A stretch of DNA of 22,990 nt from Methylococcaceae bacterium UBA4132. GTDB taxonomy: Bacteria; Pseudomonadota; Gammaproteobacteria; Methylococcales; Methylomonadaceae. The position numbers and the translations under genes are program-made. A model generated the notes under the pieces. That model had not been told where the DNA came from, did not search any database, and saw only the letters and a program-made list of their open reading frames with translations. Below, one piece after another: positions 7,952 to 15,846 of the stretch. Location: contig DFWO01000064.1 of NCBI GenBank assembly GCA_002380945.1, positions 1 to 22,990 of the forward strand. Reading direction: 5' to 3'. Positions within the stretch are counted from its first letter, which is position 1. Every line of letters starts with the position of its first letter.

Positions 7952-9038
7952 GCCTAAACGGATTAATTTGCTCGATCTCGACAGAAAAGGCTTAGCCGCC
8001 TTTTTTGTCGGTTTAGGCGAAAAACCGTTTCGCGCGACGCAATTGATGAAATGGATTTATCAAGAAGACGTTCAAGATTTTGATGCGATGAGCAATTTAA
8101 GCAAGTCACTACGCGCGTATTTGACTGAAAATTGTGTTATCGAAACGCCTGAAATCGTCGTTGAGCAGATTGCCAGTGACGAAACGCGTAAATGGGTGAT
8201 GCAAACCCATTGTGGTAATCGAGTAGAAACTGTCTTTATTCCCGAAGAAGGTCGTGGCACTTTATGTGTGTCTTCGCAAATCGGTTGCGCCTTAGCCTGT
8301 ACTTTTTGTTCCACTGCTCAACAAGGTTTTAATCGCAATTTGACCACTGCTGAAATTATTGGTCAGGTGTTTGTGGCGCAAAAACGCCTTGGTACGACAG
8401 CTAAAATCACCAATGTGGTCATGATGGGCATGGGCGAACCACTGCTTAATTTTGATAATGTCGTGGCAGCGATGAATTTGATGATGGACGATTTTACTTA
8501 TGGTCTGTCCAAACGCCGTGTCACTATCAGTACATCGGGTGTTGTACCTGCTATGTATCGTTTAACAGAAGTGTGTGATGTCAGTCTGGCTGTGTCATTA
8601 CACGCAGTGCGTGATGAATTACGCGATGAGTTAGTTCCCATCAATAAAAAATATCCATTAAAAGAGTTAATGGAGGCTTGTCGTGCGAACGCTAAAATTG
8701 CACCACGCCGTACTGTCACCTTTGAATATGTGATGTTAGCAGGTGTCAATGATTCAATGGACGATGCTCGCGGCTTGATTAAGTTATTAAAAACCGTGCC
8801 TGCAAAAATTAATTTAATACCGTTTAATCCGTTTCCTCAGTCGTCTTATCGTTGCTCTAGCAAAGAGGTCATGAATCAGTTTAAAACCTTGTTAAATGAT
8901 GCAGGAATAGTCACTACCATCAGAAAAACACGCGGCGAAGATATTGATGCAGCTTGTGGTCAGTTAGTCGGGCAAGTTGCCGATAAAAGCCGTAGACATC
9001 TTAAATTGACCACTGTGGGTTCAGAACGTGTGGCTTAA
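7926..9038 (+). CDS. rlmN: Dual-specificity 23S rRNA / tRNA methyltransferase RlmN
   Basis: A 370-residue radical SAM enzyme that methylates C2 of A2503 in 23S rRNA and A37 of some tRNAs. The iron-sulfur cluster cysteines are in C121-A-L-A-C125-T-F-C128. The G-M-G-E-P-L-L-N SAM-binding motif and the catalytic cysteine near the C-terminus (C344, in D-A-A-C-G-Q-L) are present. The frame is open upstream to 7905, but ATG 7926 gives the usual short N-terminus and is chosen; no strong ribosome site is seen, consistent with translational coupling to ndk, which it overlaps by 26 bases. The pilW GTG start overlaps its end by 11 bases. Confidence 0.96.
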   Translation: MKSLQEPAKPKRINLLDLDRKGLAAFFVGLGEKPFRATQLMKWIYQEDVQDFDAMSNLSKSLRAYLTENCVIETPEIVVEQIASDETRKWVMQTHCGNRVETVFIPEEGRGTLCVSSQIGCALACTFCSTAQQGFNRNLTTAEIIGQVFVAQKRLGTTAKITNVVMMGMGEPLLNFDNVVAAMNLMMDDFTYGLSKRRVTISTSGVVPAMYRLTEVCDVSLAVSLHAVRDELRDELVPINKKYPLKELMEACRANAKIAPRRTVTFEYVMLAGVNDSMDDARGLIKLLKTVPAKINLIPFNPFPQSSYRCSSKEVMNQFKTLLNDAGIVTTIRKTRGEDIDAACGQLVGQVADKSRRHLKLTTVGSERVA

Positions 9039-9783
9039 AAAACTTAACCGAATTTTTCTCTGTTTATTACCTAGCGCGTTAATTGCTTGTTCTACTGCAT
9101 TGGAAAGGGAACAGGTTGATGCCACTGACATTCATTTACAGCTAGGTGTACGTTATTTAGGTCTTAATAATTTACCAGCGGCTAAAGAAAATTTGGAAGC
9201 CGCATTACAAAGTGATTCTGACAGTATCCCTGCTCATATCGCAATGGCTTTTTTGTATGAAAAGCTCAATAAATATGATGAGGCAAGAAATCAGTATGAC
9301 TTTGCTTTAAATTTAGACCCTGACAACATCAGCCTACAAAATAATTTTGGACGGTTTTTGTGTGATCGGCGTGAGTTTGACAAAGGCATGGCATTATTGA
9401 CCAAAGCCAGTAGTAATATGTTAAACGAATCGCCGTGGATGGCGTTAACCAATGCAGGACGTTGTCAAATGGCAATGGGTGATAAGCCAAAAGCGCAAAA
9501 TTATTTTGAAAAAGCATTACAATCTAATGCCGATTACGCCCCCGCCTTATTGGAAATGCAACGGATTAGTTATCAAAATAGCGATTTTAAAGCTGCAAAA
9601 GACTATTCAGAACGGTATTTAGCGGTTGCAGGACAGTCGCCTGAATCGTTGTGGTTAGCGATACAAACAGAAGCCGCACTGGGTAATGACATGCTGGTAA
9701 AGGAATACACCGCTTTATTACTGGAGAAGTTTCCTTATTCAAATGAAGCAAAACAAATTAAATCGACACAACGGCCACAATGA
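9028..9783 (+). CDS. pilW: Type IV pilus biogenesis/stability lipoprotein PilW (PilF), TPR protein
   Basis: A 251-residue outer-membrane lipoprotein. The N-terminus M-W-L-K-K plus a hydrophobic stretch ends in lipobox L-I-A-C21-S, so cleavage and lipidation at C21 are expected. The mature part is a stack of about five to six TPR repeats, including F-L-Y-E-K-L-N-K-Y-D-E-A-R and C-D-R-R-E-F-D-K-G. In the family, PilW/PilF is the pilotin that brings the secretin PilQ to the outer membrane and supports multimer assembly. The GTG start at 9028, inside the end of rlmN, gives an intact signal peptide. The rlmN-pilW order is conserved in gammaproteobacteria; the next gene here is hisS, not rodZ. Confidence 0.92.
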   Translation: MWLKKLNRIFLCLLPSALIACSTALEREQVDATDIHLQLGVRYLGLNNLPAAKENLEAALQSDSDSIPAHIAMAFLYEKLNKYDEARNQYDFALNLDPDNISLQNNFGRFLCDRREFDKGMALLTKASSNMLNESPWMALTNAGRCQMAMGDKPKAQNYFEKALQSNADYAPALLEMQRISYQNSDFKAAKDYSERYLAVAGQSPESLWLAIQTEAALGNDMLVKEYTALLLEKFPYSNEAKQIKSTQRPQ

Positions 9784-9797
9784 GGCTGTAACACATT

Positions 9798-11075
9798 ATG
9801 GCAAATAATATACAAGCAATTCGCGGAATGCACGATGTGCTACCCGATCAAACACCGCTTTGGCAAACCGCTGAAAAAATTATTCGTGACGTATTGAGTG
9901 GCTATGGCTATTCAGAAATTCGTCTACCTATTGTTGAAAAAACTGAACTGTTTAAACGTTCTATCGGTGAAGTGACTGATATAGTCGAAAAAGAAATGTA
10001 CACCTTTGATGACCGCAATGGTGATTCTTTAACCTTGCGTCCTGAAGGTACTGCTGGTTGTTTACGCGCCTGTTTAGAACATGGTTTACTGCATAATCAA
10101 GTGCATCGTTTATGGTATTACGGTCCGATGTATCGCCATGAACGTCCACAAAAAGGACGCTATCGCCAATTTATTCAATTAGGTGTGGAAACCTATGGTA
10201 TGTCCGCACCAGATATAGATGCTGAACTCATTTTATTGATGGATAGACTGTGGAAACGCTTAGGCATTCGTGACAAAGTGAGTTTACAGTTAAATTCATT
10301 AGGTACGATTGCTGAACGCTTAGTTTACCGTGATAGTTTAGTGAGCTATTTTCAACAACACTTAGATAAACTCGATGAAGACAGTTTACGGCGATTAAAT
10401 ACTAATCCATTACGCATTCTGGATACTAAAAATCCCGCTATGAAAGAAGTTGTTGCCAACGCGCCTGAATTAATGGCGTATTTAGGCGAAGAAAGTGTGC
10501 AGCATTTCAAAGCTATCACCACTGTCTTGGATAATATCGGTATCGGCTACGAGATCAACACGCGCTTGGTACGCGGTTTAGATTATTACAGCAAAACCGT
10601 ATTTGAATGGGTTACGACTGAGTTAGGTTCACAAGGTACAGTGTGTGCAGGTGGTCGCTATGACGGTTTAATTGAACAACTAGGCGGTAAACCGAATCAC
10701 GCAGTTGGTTTTGCAATGGGTATGGAACGCTTATTGGCGTTAATGGAAACCTTAAATATCCCCGTAGCATCGACCGTTGATGTGTATCTCATTCGAGTCG
10801 GCGAACAAGCCGAACAACAAGGCACTTATTTTGCCGAAGCTATTAGAAATCAAATAGATGGCATAAAATTACAAGTGGATTGTGTCGGTGGTAGCTTTAA
10901 AAGCCAATTCAAAAAAGCCGATAAAAGTGGTGCGACTTACGCACTGATTTTAGGTGATGATGAAGTGAGTCGTGGTGAAGTTAGCATTAAAGCCTTACGC
11001 GATGCACAACAAGAACAGCAAGTATTATCTCAGGCTGCCGCAATTGAATTTTTGCAAGCCCGCGTATGTCGCTAA
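9798..11075 (+). CDS. hisS: Histidyl-tRNA synthetase
   Basis: A 425-residue class II aminoacyl-tRNA synthetase of normal bacterial length. Motif 2 is R-H-E-R-P-Q-K-G-R-Y-R-Q-F. The histidine-specific segment R-G-L-D-Y-Y-S-K-T-V-F-E-W and motif 3 G-F-A-M-G-M-E-R-L are intact, and a C-terminal anticodon-binding domain follows. It charges tRNA-His in the cytosol. It begins 14 bases after pilW, likely in the same transcript. In E. coli and many relatives rodZ and ispG lie between pilW and hisS; both are missing here. A repeat element lies in the gap downstream. Confidence 0.98.
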   Translation: MANNIQAIRGMHDVLPDQTPLWQTAEKIIRDVLSGYGYSEIRLPIVEKTELFKRSIGEVTDIVEKEMYTFDDRNGDSLTLRPEGTAGCLRACLEHGLLHNQVHRLWYYGPMYRHERPQKGRYRQFIQLGVETYGMSAPDIDAELILLMDRLWKRLGIRDKVSLQLNSLGTIAERLVYRDSLVSYFQQHLDKLDEDSLRRLNTNPLRILDTKNPAMKEVVANAPELMAYLGEESVQHFKAITTVLDNIGIGYEINTRLVRGLDYYSKTVFEWVTTELGSQGTVCAGGRYDGLIEQLGGKPNHAVGFAMGMERLLALMETLNIPVASTVDVYLIRVGEQAEQQGTYFAEAIRNQIDGIKLQVDCVGGSFKSQFKKADKSGATYALILGDDEVSRGEVSIKALRDAQQEQQVLSQAAAIEFLQARVCR

Positions 11076-11091
11076 TAGCTAGAACAATATT

Positions 11092-11146
11092 CACGAAAGA
11101 CATAAAAAGCACGAAAAAACCAAATAATATTTTCGTGTTTTTCGTG
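11092..11146. repeat. Nested CACGAAA/TTTCGTG inverted repeat between hisS and yfgM
   Basis: CACGAAA (from 11092) and GCACGAAAA (11109-11117) face TTTTCGTG (about 11130-11137) and TTCGTG (11141-11146), making a nested hairpin of roughly 55 bases. It looks like one copy of a dispersed intergenic palindrome. It sits within the operon gap, so it may modulate rather than end transcription. Confidence 0.55.
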
Positions 11147-11185
11147 GACTTTTAAGACTATTACAAATCAACAAGAGAAACCGTA

Positions 11186-11836
11186 GTGGAAATTTTAGAT
11201 ACAACAGAAGAAGAACGTCTTGAAGCGGCGCAGAAATGGTGGAAAGAAAATGGTCAGTCTACAATCATCGGCGTTGTGCTAGGTATTGCTTTGATTTTAG
11301 GTTGGCAGTATTGGCAAGAGTATAAGCACACTCAAGCGGAGCAGGCCTCTGCTATTTATACCGACTTATTGAAAGCCGTTGAAACTAACAGCAAAGACAA
11401 CGTAGAAAAATTAGCAGAGCAACTGCAAAACGAATTTCCTAAAACTGATTACGCATTGTATGGCGGCTTATATCAAGCGCAGTTAAAAGTTCAACAAAAT
11501 GATGTAGCGACAGCAAAACAAATTCTGAGCAAAATTGGCGAAAACTCCAACAGAGAATTAAGTAATATCGCCAAAATTCGCTTGGTTCGTTTAATGTTGG
11601 CGAATAAAGAATATGAACAAGGATTAGAGTTAATTAACAAAATTGACCCTGCAAGTTCAGCAAATTTTTCCAGTAGTTATGATGAATTGGTGGGTGATTT
11701 ATATGTTGCCTTAAACCGTTTGGATCAAGCGCGTACGTCTTATCAAAACGCCTTGCGTAATGGTTCTAAATCACCTTTATTACAACTGAAAATTGATGAT
11801 TTGACCGCACCTGAGCGGGTGGAAGCAAAAAAATAA
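11186..11836 (+). CDS. yfgM: YfgM-family periplasmic TPR protein, inner-membrane anchored
   Basis: A 216-residue protein with a short cytoplasmic N-terminus containing T-E-E-E-R-L-E-A-A-Q-K-W-W-K, one membrane helix (about 25-44) and a periplasmic helical domain with TPR-like repeats such as Y-V-A-L-N-R-L-D-Q-A-R-T-S-Y. This is the UPF0070/YfgM architecture. In E. coli YfgM binds the periplasmic chaperone PpiD and the SecYEG translocon and helps hand over exported proteins. The start is GTG. The stop overlaps the start of bamB by one base (TAATG), so the two are translationally coupled. The order hisS-yfgM-bamB-der is the standard gammaproteobacterial one. Confidence 0.93.
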   Translation: MEILDTTEEERLEAAQKWWKENGQSTIIGVVLGIALILGWQYWQEYKHTQAEQASAIYTDLLKAVETNSKDNVEKLAEQLQNEFPKTDYALYGGLYQAQLKVQQNDVATAKQILSKIGENSNRELSNIAKIRLVRLMLANKEYEQGLELINKIDPASSANFSSSYDELVGDLYVALNRLDQARTSYQNALRNGSKSPLLQLKIDDLTAPERVEAKK

Positions 11837-13026
11837 TGCGCAAAATTACCCTGTTACTACTGCTTTGTTTAGCATTGGTGGGCTGTTCCGCAGTCGATAC
11901 CGCCAAAGAATCTATGGCTGGTATTTTCGACTATTTTAGCGGGGGTGAAGATAATGCCGCACCGCCTACACCACTGGTCGAATATCACCCAGAACTCGAT
12001 GCGCAAGTGCTTTGGAAAGAAAGTATTGGTGTTGGTGCCGATGGGCAAACCTTGAAATTAATGCCAGCTATTGGTGCAGGTAAAGTCATCGCTGCTGACA
12101 GAGAAGGCGTAGTACAGGCAAGGGATGCAAGAACAGGAAACTTGCTTTGGGAAGTGGAGACAGAAAATCCTTTTTCAGCAGGTCCTGCTTTAGCGGCTGG
12201 TCGAATTATTTTGGGTTCTAGCAAAGCTAAAGTGGTTGCTCTCAATAGTGAAAATGGCGAACAGCTTTGGGAAAATACTGTTTCCAGCGAAGTGCTTGCT
12301 GTTCCTGTGATTGCTAGAGGTACTGTCATTATACGCACCACAGCAGGTGAAGTGGTTGCACTGGACGAGAAAACAGGTAGACGCTTGTGGAGTTACGAAC
12401 ACAGCGTTCCTGCGTTAAGCATACGAGGGACAGGTATGCCATTGGTAATTAAAGATCACGTTATTATTGGTTATGACAATGGTAAATTAGTCGCACTAGA
12501 GCTAAAAAATGGCAAATACGTCTGGGAAGCCACTATTGCCATGCCTAAAGGACGTTCTGAAATTGAACGGCTAGTTGATTTAGATGTTGATCCCATCGAC
12601 ATAGACGGCACGATTTATATTGCGGGTTATAACGGCGGTATCAGTGCGGTGTCTGCATCAGATGGCGAAGTATTGTGGCGCAACGAAAAAATTTCTTCGC
12701 ACACAGGCTTAAGTTATGACACGCGTCATTTGTATCTCTCTGATTCAATTGGTCAGGTTTTACAAATAGAACAAAGCCGTGGTGCAGGATTGTGGACGCA
12801 AAAAGAATTAAGTCATCGCAAATTAACTGCTCCTGCACTATACCAAGATTATGTGGTCATCGGTGATTATGATGGATACGTCCATTGGCTCAGCACTCGC
12901 GATGGCAGACAGCTAGGGCGTGTACAGATTAGCGACACCTCTATTGATGTCAAACCCATTGTGGCTGATGGAATTGTTTATGTTTATGCAAAAGACGGCA
13001 CGCTTGCCGCTTTAACCGCTCATTAA
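11836..13026 (+). CDS. bamB: Outer membrane protein assembly factor BamB (lipoprotein)
   Basis: A 396-residue lipoprotein. The signal peptide M-R-K-I-T plus a leucine-rich core ends in lipobox L-V-G-C17-S. The mature protein is an eight-bladed beta-propeller of PQQ-like repeats, visible as recurring A-x-D/L-x-x-x-T/N-G-x-x-L/V-W motifs, for example D-A-R-T-G-N-L-L-W-E and D-E-K-T-G-R-R-L-W-S. BamB is an accessory subunit of the BAM complex that folds beta-barrel proteins into the outer membrane and contacts BamA. Length is normal. It is coupled to yfgM upstream; der follows after 6 bases. Confidence 0.96.
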   Translation: MRKITLLLLLCLALVGCSAVDTAKESMAGIFDYFSGGEDNAAPPTPLVEYHPELDAQVLWKESIGVGADGQTLKLMPAIGAGKVIAADREGVVQARDARTGNLLWEVETENPFSAGPALAAGRIILGSSKAKVVALNSENGEQLWENTVSSEVLAVPVIARGTVIIRTTAGEVVALDEKTGRRLWSYEHSVPALSIRGTGMPLVIKDHVIIGYDNGKLVALELKNGKYVWEATIAMPKGRSEIERLVDLDVDPIDIDGTIYIAGYNGGISAVSASDGEVLWRNEKISSHTGLSYDTRHLYLSDSIGQVLQIEQSRGAGLWTQKELSHRKLTAPALYQDYVVIGDYDGYVHWLSTRDGRQLGRVQISDTSIDVKPIVADGIVYVYAKDGTLAALTAH

Positions 13027-13032
13027 AAATTT

Positions 13033-14439
13033 ATGTTACCTGTTATAGCCCTAGTCGGGAGACCTAATGTCGGTAAATCGACCTTATTCAATTATTTAAC
13101 CCGCAGCCGTGAAGCACTGGTTGCCGATTACCCAGGTCTTACCCGTGACCGTCAATATGGACGCGTTAAACACGGCAATCGTCCGTGTTTAGTCGTTGAT
13201 ACAGGCGGTATCGCCGATGATGCAGAAGGCATCGACAGCGTATCGCGCAAACAAGTACAAATCGCCTTAGAAGAAGCTGATGTGGTTTTTTTCATGGTGG
13301 ATGCGCGTGAAGGTTTAAATGCTTCCGATAAAGTCATTGCCGACACGTTAAGAAAACTCAACAAACCCATTATTCTTGTTACCAATAAAGTTGATGGTAT
13401 TGATAGTACCATAGCCGCCGCTGATTTTTATTCCTTGGCACTAGGAGAACCCGTCCGTGTTGCCGCCTCACATGGCAGAGGCGTACCAGAATTATTAGAA
13501 CGTGCCTATCAACTACTGCCGCCTGATAGCAAACAAGAAGTCGCGGAAGATAAAAACAAAGGCATAGCCATTGCTGTAGTGGGTCGCCCTAATGTCGGTA
13601 AATCCACGTTAGTCAATCGTTTATTGGGTGAAGAGCGCGTTATTGTATTTGATGAACCAGGTACCACCCGCGACAGCATTTATATTCCTTTCGAGCGTAA
13701 CGGTAGACAATTCACTTTAATTGATACCGCTGGAATGCGTCGCCGTTCCAAAATCGCCGAAACCATCGAAAAATTCAGCGTCATCAAATCGCTACAAGCC
13801 ATTGAAAAAGCCAATGTGGTGATTTATTTAATTGATGCCCGCGAAGGCATTACTGACCAAGACGCGCATTTATTAGGTTTAGTGTTAGAAGCGGGCAGAC
13901 CGCTCATTATTGGTTTGAACAAATGGGATGGCTTAAGTAATACCCAAAAAGAAACCATAGAACGACATCTCGATTTCAAACTCACATTTTTAGATTTTGC
14001 TGAAAAACATCCTATCTCCGCACTGCATGGCAGTGGTGTAGGTAAATTATTTGATATGGTGTACAAACTGTACGACTCCACCATGATTGATATGTCCACG
14101 CCAGTCTTAACGCGGATACTCAAAGAAGCCACCACAGCGCATCAGCCACCGATAGTTAATACACGCCGTATTAAACTTAAATACGCTCATCAAGGCGGAC
14201 GTAATCCACCGATTATTATCGTACATGGTGTGCAGACTGACGTACTGCCCCTGTCTTACAAGCGATATTTAATCAACTATTACCGTGAGAAGCTGGGCTT
14301 AGCGGGTACACCGATACGTATAGAATTTAAATCACCCGTCAATCCGTTTCATGGCACAACAAAACCTAAGCAAATAGACTGGTCGGTAGAAAAGAAAAAA
14401 CGCATACAAGCACGCAACAAAACAAAACCCAGTAAATAA
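13033..14439 (+). CDS. der: Ribosome biogenesis GTPase Der (EngA)
   Basis: A 468-residue GTPase with two tandem G domains, unique to this family. The first P-loop is G9-R-P-N-V-G-K-S16, with D-T-G-G and N-K-V-D following. The second P-loop, G-R-P-N-V-G-K-S, is near residue 183, with D-T-A-G and N-K-W-D. A KH-like domain and a basic lysine-rich tail close the protein. Der acts in assembly of the 50S ribosomal subunit. It lies 6 bases after bamB and is the last gene of the operon; a palindromic repeat immediately follows its stop. Confidence 0.98.
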   Translation: MLPVIALVGRPNVGKSTLFNYLTRSREALVADYPGLTRDRQYGRVKHGNRPCLVVDTGGIADDAEGIDSVSRKQVQIALEEADVVFFMVDAREGLNASDKVIADTLRKLNKPIILVTNKVDGIDSTIAAADFYSLALGEPVRVAASHGRGVPELLERAYQLLPPDSKQEVAEDKNKGIAIAVVGRPNVGKSTLVNRLLGEERVIVFDEPGTTRDSIYIPFERNGRQFTLIDTAGMRRRSKIAETIEKFSVIKSLQAIEKANVVIYLIDAREGITDQDAHLLGLVLEAGRPLIIGLNKWDGLSNTQKETIERHLDFKLTFLDFAEKHPISALHGSGVGKLFDMVYKLYDSTMIDMSTPVLTRILKEATTAHQPPIVNTRRIKLKYAHQGGRNPPIIIVHGVQTDVLPLSYKRYLINYYREKLGLAGTPIRIEFKSPVNPFHGTTKPKQIDWSVEKKKRIQARNKTKPSK

Positions 14440-14440
14440 G

Positions 14441-14508
14441 GTAGGGTACGCATTGCGTACCTTTCACCAGTTCAGGTTTAACAAAATGGTGTGCAATGCA
14501 CACCCTAC
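14441..14508. repeat. Compound palindromic repeat between der and tpx
   Basis: GTAGGG at 14441-14446 and CCCTAC at 14503-14508 bracket two near-perfect small palindromes: GGTACGCA-T-TGCGTACC and GGTGTGCA-A-TGCACACC. The design matches short dispersed intergenic repeats seen in gammaproteobacterial genomes. It may double as a transcription or RNA-stability barrier after der. It ends 20 bases before the tpx start. Confidence 0.65.
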
Positions 14509-14528
14509 ACCCTCTGGAGATGCTTCTC

Positions 14529-15038
14529 ATGACCACCATCACTTTTCAAGGCAAACCCCTACAAACCTCTGGCGAACTTCCTTTAGTGGGAACACAAGCC
14601 CCAGATTTCAGCCTAGTTAACGGCAAACTCGCCGATGTCAGTCTTGCCACTTACAAAGGCAAACGCAAAATCCTCAACATCGTACCCAGTCTCGATACGC
14701 CAACCTGCGCCGCCTCAACACTTAAATTCAACGAAAAAGCCGCGCATCTTCATGACACCGTGGTATTAGTCATTTCCGCTGATTTGCCGTTTGCCCAATG
14801 CCGTTTTTGCAGCAACGAAAGCCTGCATCATGTCATTCCCTTATCAACTTTCCGTTCCAGTTTTGCCGATGATTACGGCGTAAAACTGGTCGATTCAATA
14901 TTAGCTGGATTAACAGCTCGTGCGGTAGTCGTCATTGATGAGAAAGACCGAGTGATTTATACCGAATTAGTCAAAGAGCTGTCTGACGAACCAGACTACA
15001 AAAGCGCGTTAGCCGCATTAACGGATTTACACCAGTAG
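14529..15038 (+). CDS. tpx: Thiol peroxidase Tpx (atypical 2-Cys peroxiredoxin)
   Basis: A 169-residue thioredoxin-fold enzyme reducing hydrogen peroxide and alkyl hydroperoxides with thioredoxin as donor. The peroxidatic cysteine is C60 in D-T-P-T-C-A-A-S and the resolving cysteine is C94 in C-R-F-C. The family motif I-S-A-D-L-P-F-A-Q and the R-A-V-V-V-I-D-E strand are present. C91, three residues before the resolving cysteine, is an additional cysteine where E. coli Tpx has serine. The frame is open from 14496, but that start lies in a palindromic repeat; ATG 14529, about 10 bases after a TGGAG ribosome site, gives the family N-terminus. It is a single-gene unit. Confidence 0.95.
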   Translation: MTTITFQGKPLQTSGELPLVGTQAPDFSLVNGKLADVSLATYKGKRKILNIVPSLDTPTCAASTLKFNEKAAHLHDTVVLVISADLPFAQCRFCSNESLHHVIPLSTFRSSFADDYGVKLVDSILAGLTARAVVVIDEKDRVIYTELVKELSDEPDYKSALAALTDLHQ

Positions 15039-15039
15039 A

Positions 15040-15125
15040 GTAGGCTGTTGCGTACCTTAATAACCGCCAAATAAACGAGGAATCAGCAATACGAGTGGCA
15101 TGGTTTGCACACTTCCTTCCATGCC
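15040..15125 (-). other. Unidentified debris adjoining the dnaK fragment
   Basis: On the minus strand a frame ending at a stop (15057-15059) reads a hydrophobic C-terminal tail finishing in L-L-I-P-R-L-F-G-G-Y. It is too short to name. It could be the tail of a lost membrane protein or chance. The left edge resembles the GTAGG-type repeat seen after der. Confidence 0.2.
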
Positions 15126-15379
15126 CGCGCTCACCTTGTAAGACGTGAATGGTCACAGCGGTTTGGTTGTCGTCAGCAGTTGAGAACACTTGGTGCGTGT
15201 TGGTTGGAATGGTGGTGGTTTTCTCAATCAATTTAGTCATTACGCGCCTAAGGTTTCGATACCTAATGACAGCGGAATAACGTCTAATAACAGTACGTCT
15301 TTAACATCACCCGCCAATACGCCCGCTTGAATTGCCGCGCCTAAGGCAACCGCTTCATCTGGGTTTACGTCTTTGCGTG
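15126..15379 (-). pseudogene. Internal dnaK fragment, frameshifted
   Basis: This stretch aligns base for base with 19082-19336 of the intact dnaK, with 18 substitutions and one deleted base (about 93% identity by hand count). It corresponds to the end of the ATPase domain and start of the substrate-binding domain, from R-K-D-V-N-P-D-E-A-V to V-L-Q-G-E-R. The deletion falls where the intact gene encodes L-G-G-V-M-T and splits the fragment into two frames. Both ends break off into unrelated sequence, so it cannot encode a chaperone. It has the same orientation as dnaK, about 3.7 kb away. Of the substitutions, 15 are at third codon positions, one is a silent first-position leucine change and only two alter an amino acid (N to T, A to T). 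Confidence 0.92.
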
Positions 15380-15430
15380 TAACCAGCATGCTGCGTGCGG
15401 TTTCTGTAAAAAATGGCTTAGTTCTCAATC

Positions 15431-15685
15431 ATGTCGATGCCCGAAAAAGAAGAAGAGTTAGTAAAAATCATCAGCACACAACGCGGTTGTTTGCGTTCAG
15501 GTGGACGCGTGGAAATGGATAAAGCGGCAAAAATTTTATTAGCGGAATATCGCGCAGGGACAATAGGCAGAATCACACTGGAAACTCCTGTGATGATGGA
15601 GCAAGAATTAGTGGAATTAGAGGTTATTCGTGCAGAAAAAGCGGCGAAGAAACTGGCTAGAAAACAAAAGCAGCGCGGTGGGTAA
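15431..15685 (+). pseudogene. C-terminal remnant of ribosome biogenesis GTPase RbgA/YlqF
   Basis: An open frame of 84 residues whose centre, with R-G-C-L-R-S-G-G-R-V-E-M-D-K-A-A and then G-R-I-T-L-E-T-P, matches the C-terminal domain of YlqF/RbgA-type circularly permuted GTPases. These are about 280-310 residues long and act in 50S assembly. The whole GTPase domain is missing. Upstream, the frame meets a stop at 15419-15421, about 40 bases beyond the dnaK fragment junction, so this is a decapitated copy. The lysine-rich tail and stop appear natural. Translation from ATG 15431 or 15437 is conceivable but no good ribosome site is seen. Confidence 0.78.
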
Positions 15686-15686
15686 T

Positions 15687-15785
15687 TATAGTCGTTATCA
15701 GGACTATAGGATGTACCGACGAAGGAGGCGCATCGACATGAATGATGCGTTTCGTACCTCAGCGTATTCTATACGCGCATCTTAT
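15687..15785. repeat. Cluster of small palindromes, dispersed-repeat type
   Basis: Three hairpins follow one another: TATAGTC/GACTATA (15687-15708, loop 8), CGCATC/GATGCG (15729-15749) and GCGTAT/ATACGC (15762-15776, loop 3). The word GCGCATC recurs as a direct repeat at 15728-15734 and 15775-15781. It has the look of a REP or MITE-like intergenic unit and lies between the rbgA remnant and the PilZ gene. Confidence 0.55.
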
Positions 15786-15810
15786 CGAATTTTAATTGAT
15801 AATTTCAAGT

Positions 15811-15828
15811 ATGATAAAGCTTTATCAT
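15811..15828. promoter_or_regulatory. 18-bp perfect palindrome in the PilZ gene leader
   Basis: ATGATAAAGCTTTATCAT is a perfect inverted repeat with no spacer, ending 18 bases before the PilZ start. A TTGATA precedes it at about 15796-15801. It could be an operator for a dimeric repressor or a short RNA hairpin; the regulator is unknown. Confidence 0.5.
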
Positions 15829-15846
15829 TCTCACGATGAGGTTAAT

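Noticed and set aside
14496..14528. Longer Tpx starting at 14496
   Set aside because: That start is within a palindromic repeat, and the family N-terminus begins at ATG 14529 with a ribosome site before it.
15240..15428. Minus-strand open frame with DnaK residues as a small functional gene
   Set aside because: It covers only an internal slice of DnaK, both ends join unrelated DNA and a single-base deletion breaks the frame.
15687..15785. Possible CRISPR array from the recurring GCGCATC words
   Set aside because: There are only two short copies and no regular repeat-spacer pattern; the structure is a set of small hairpins.
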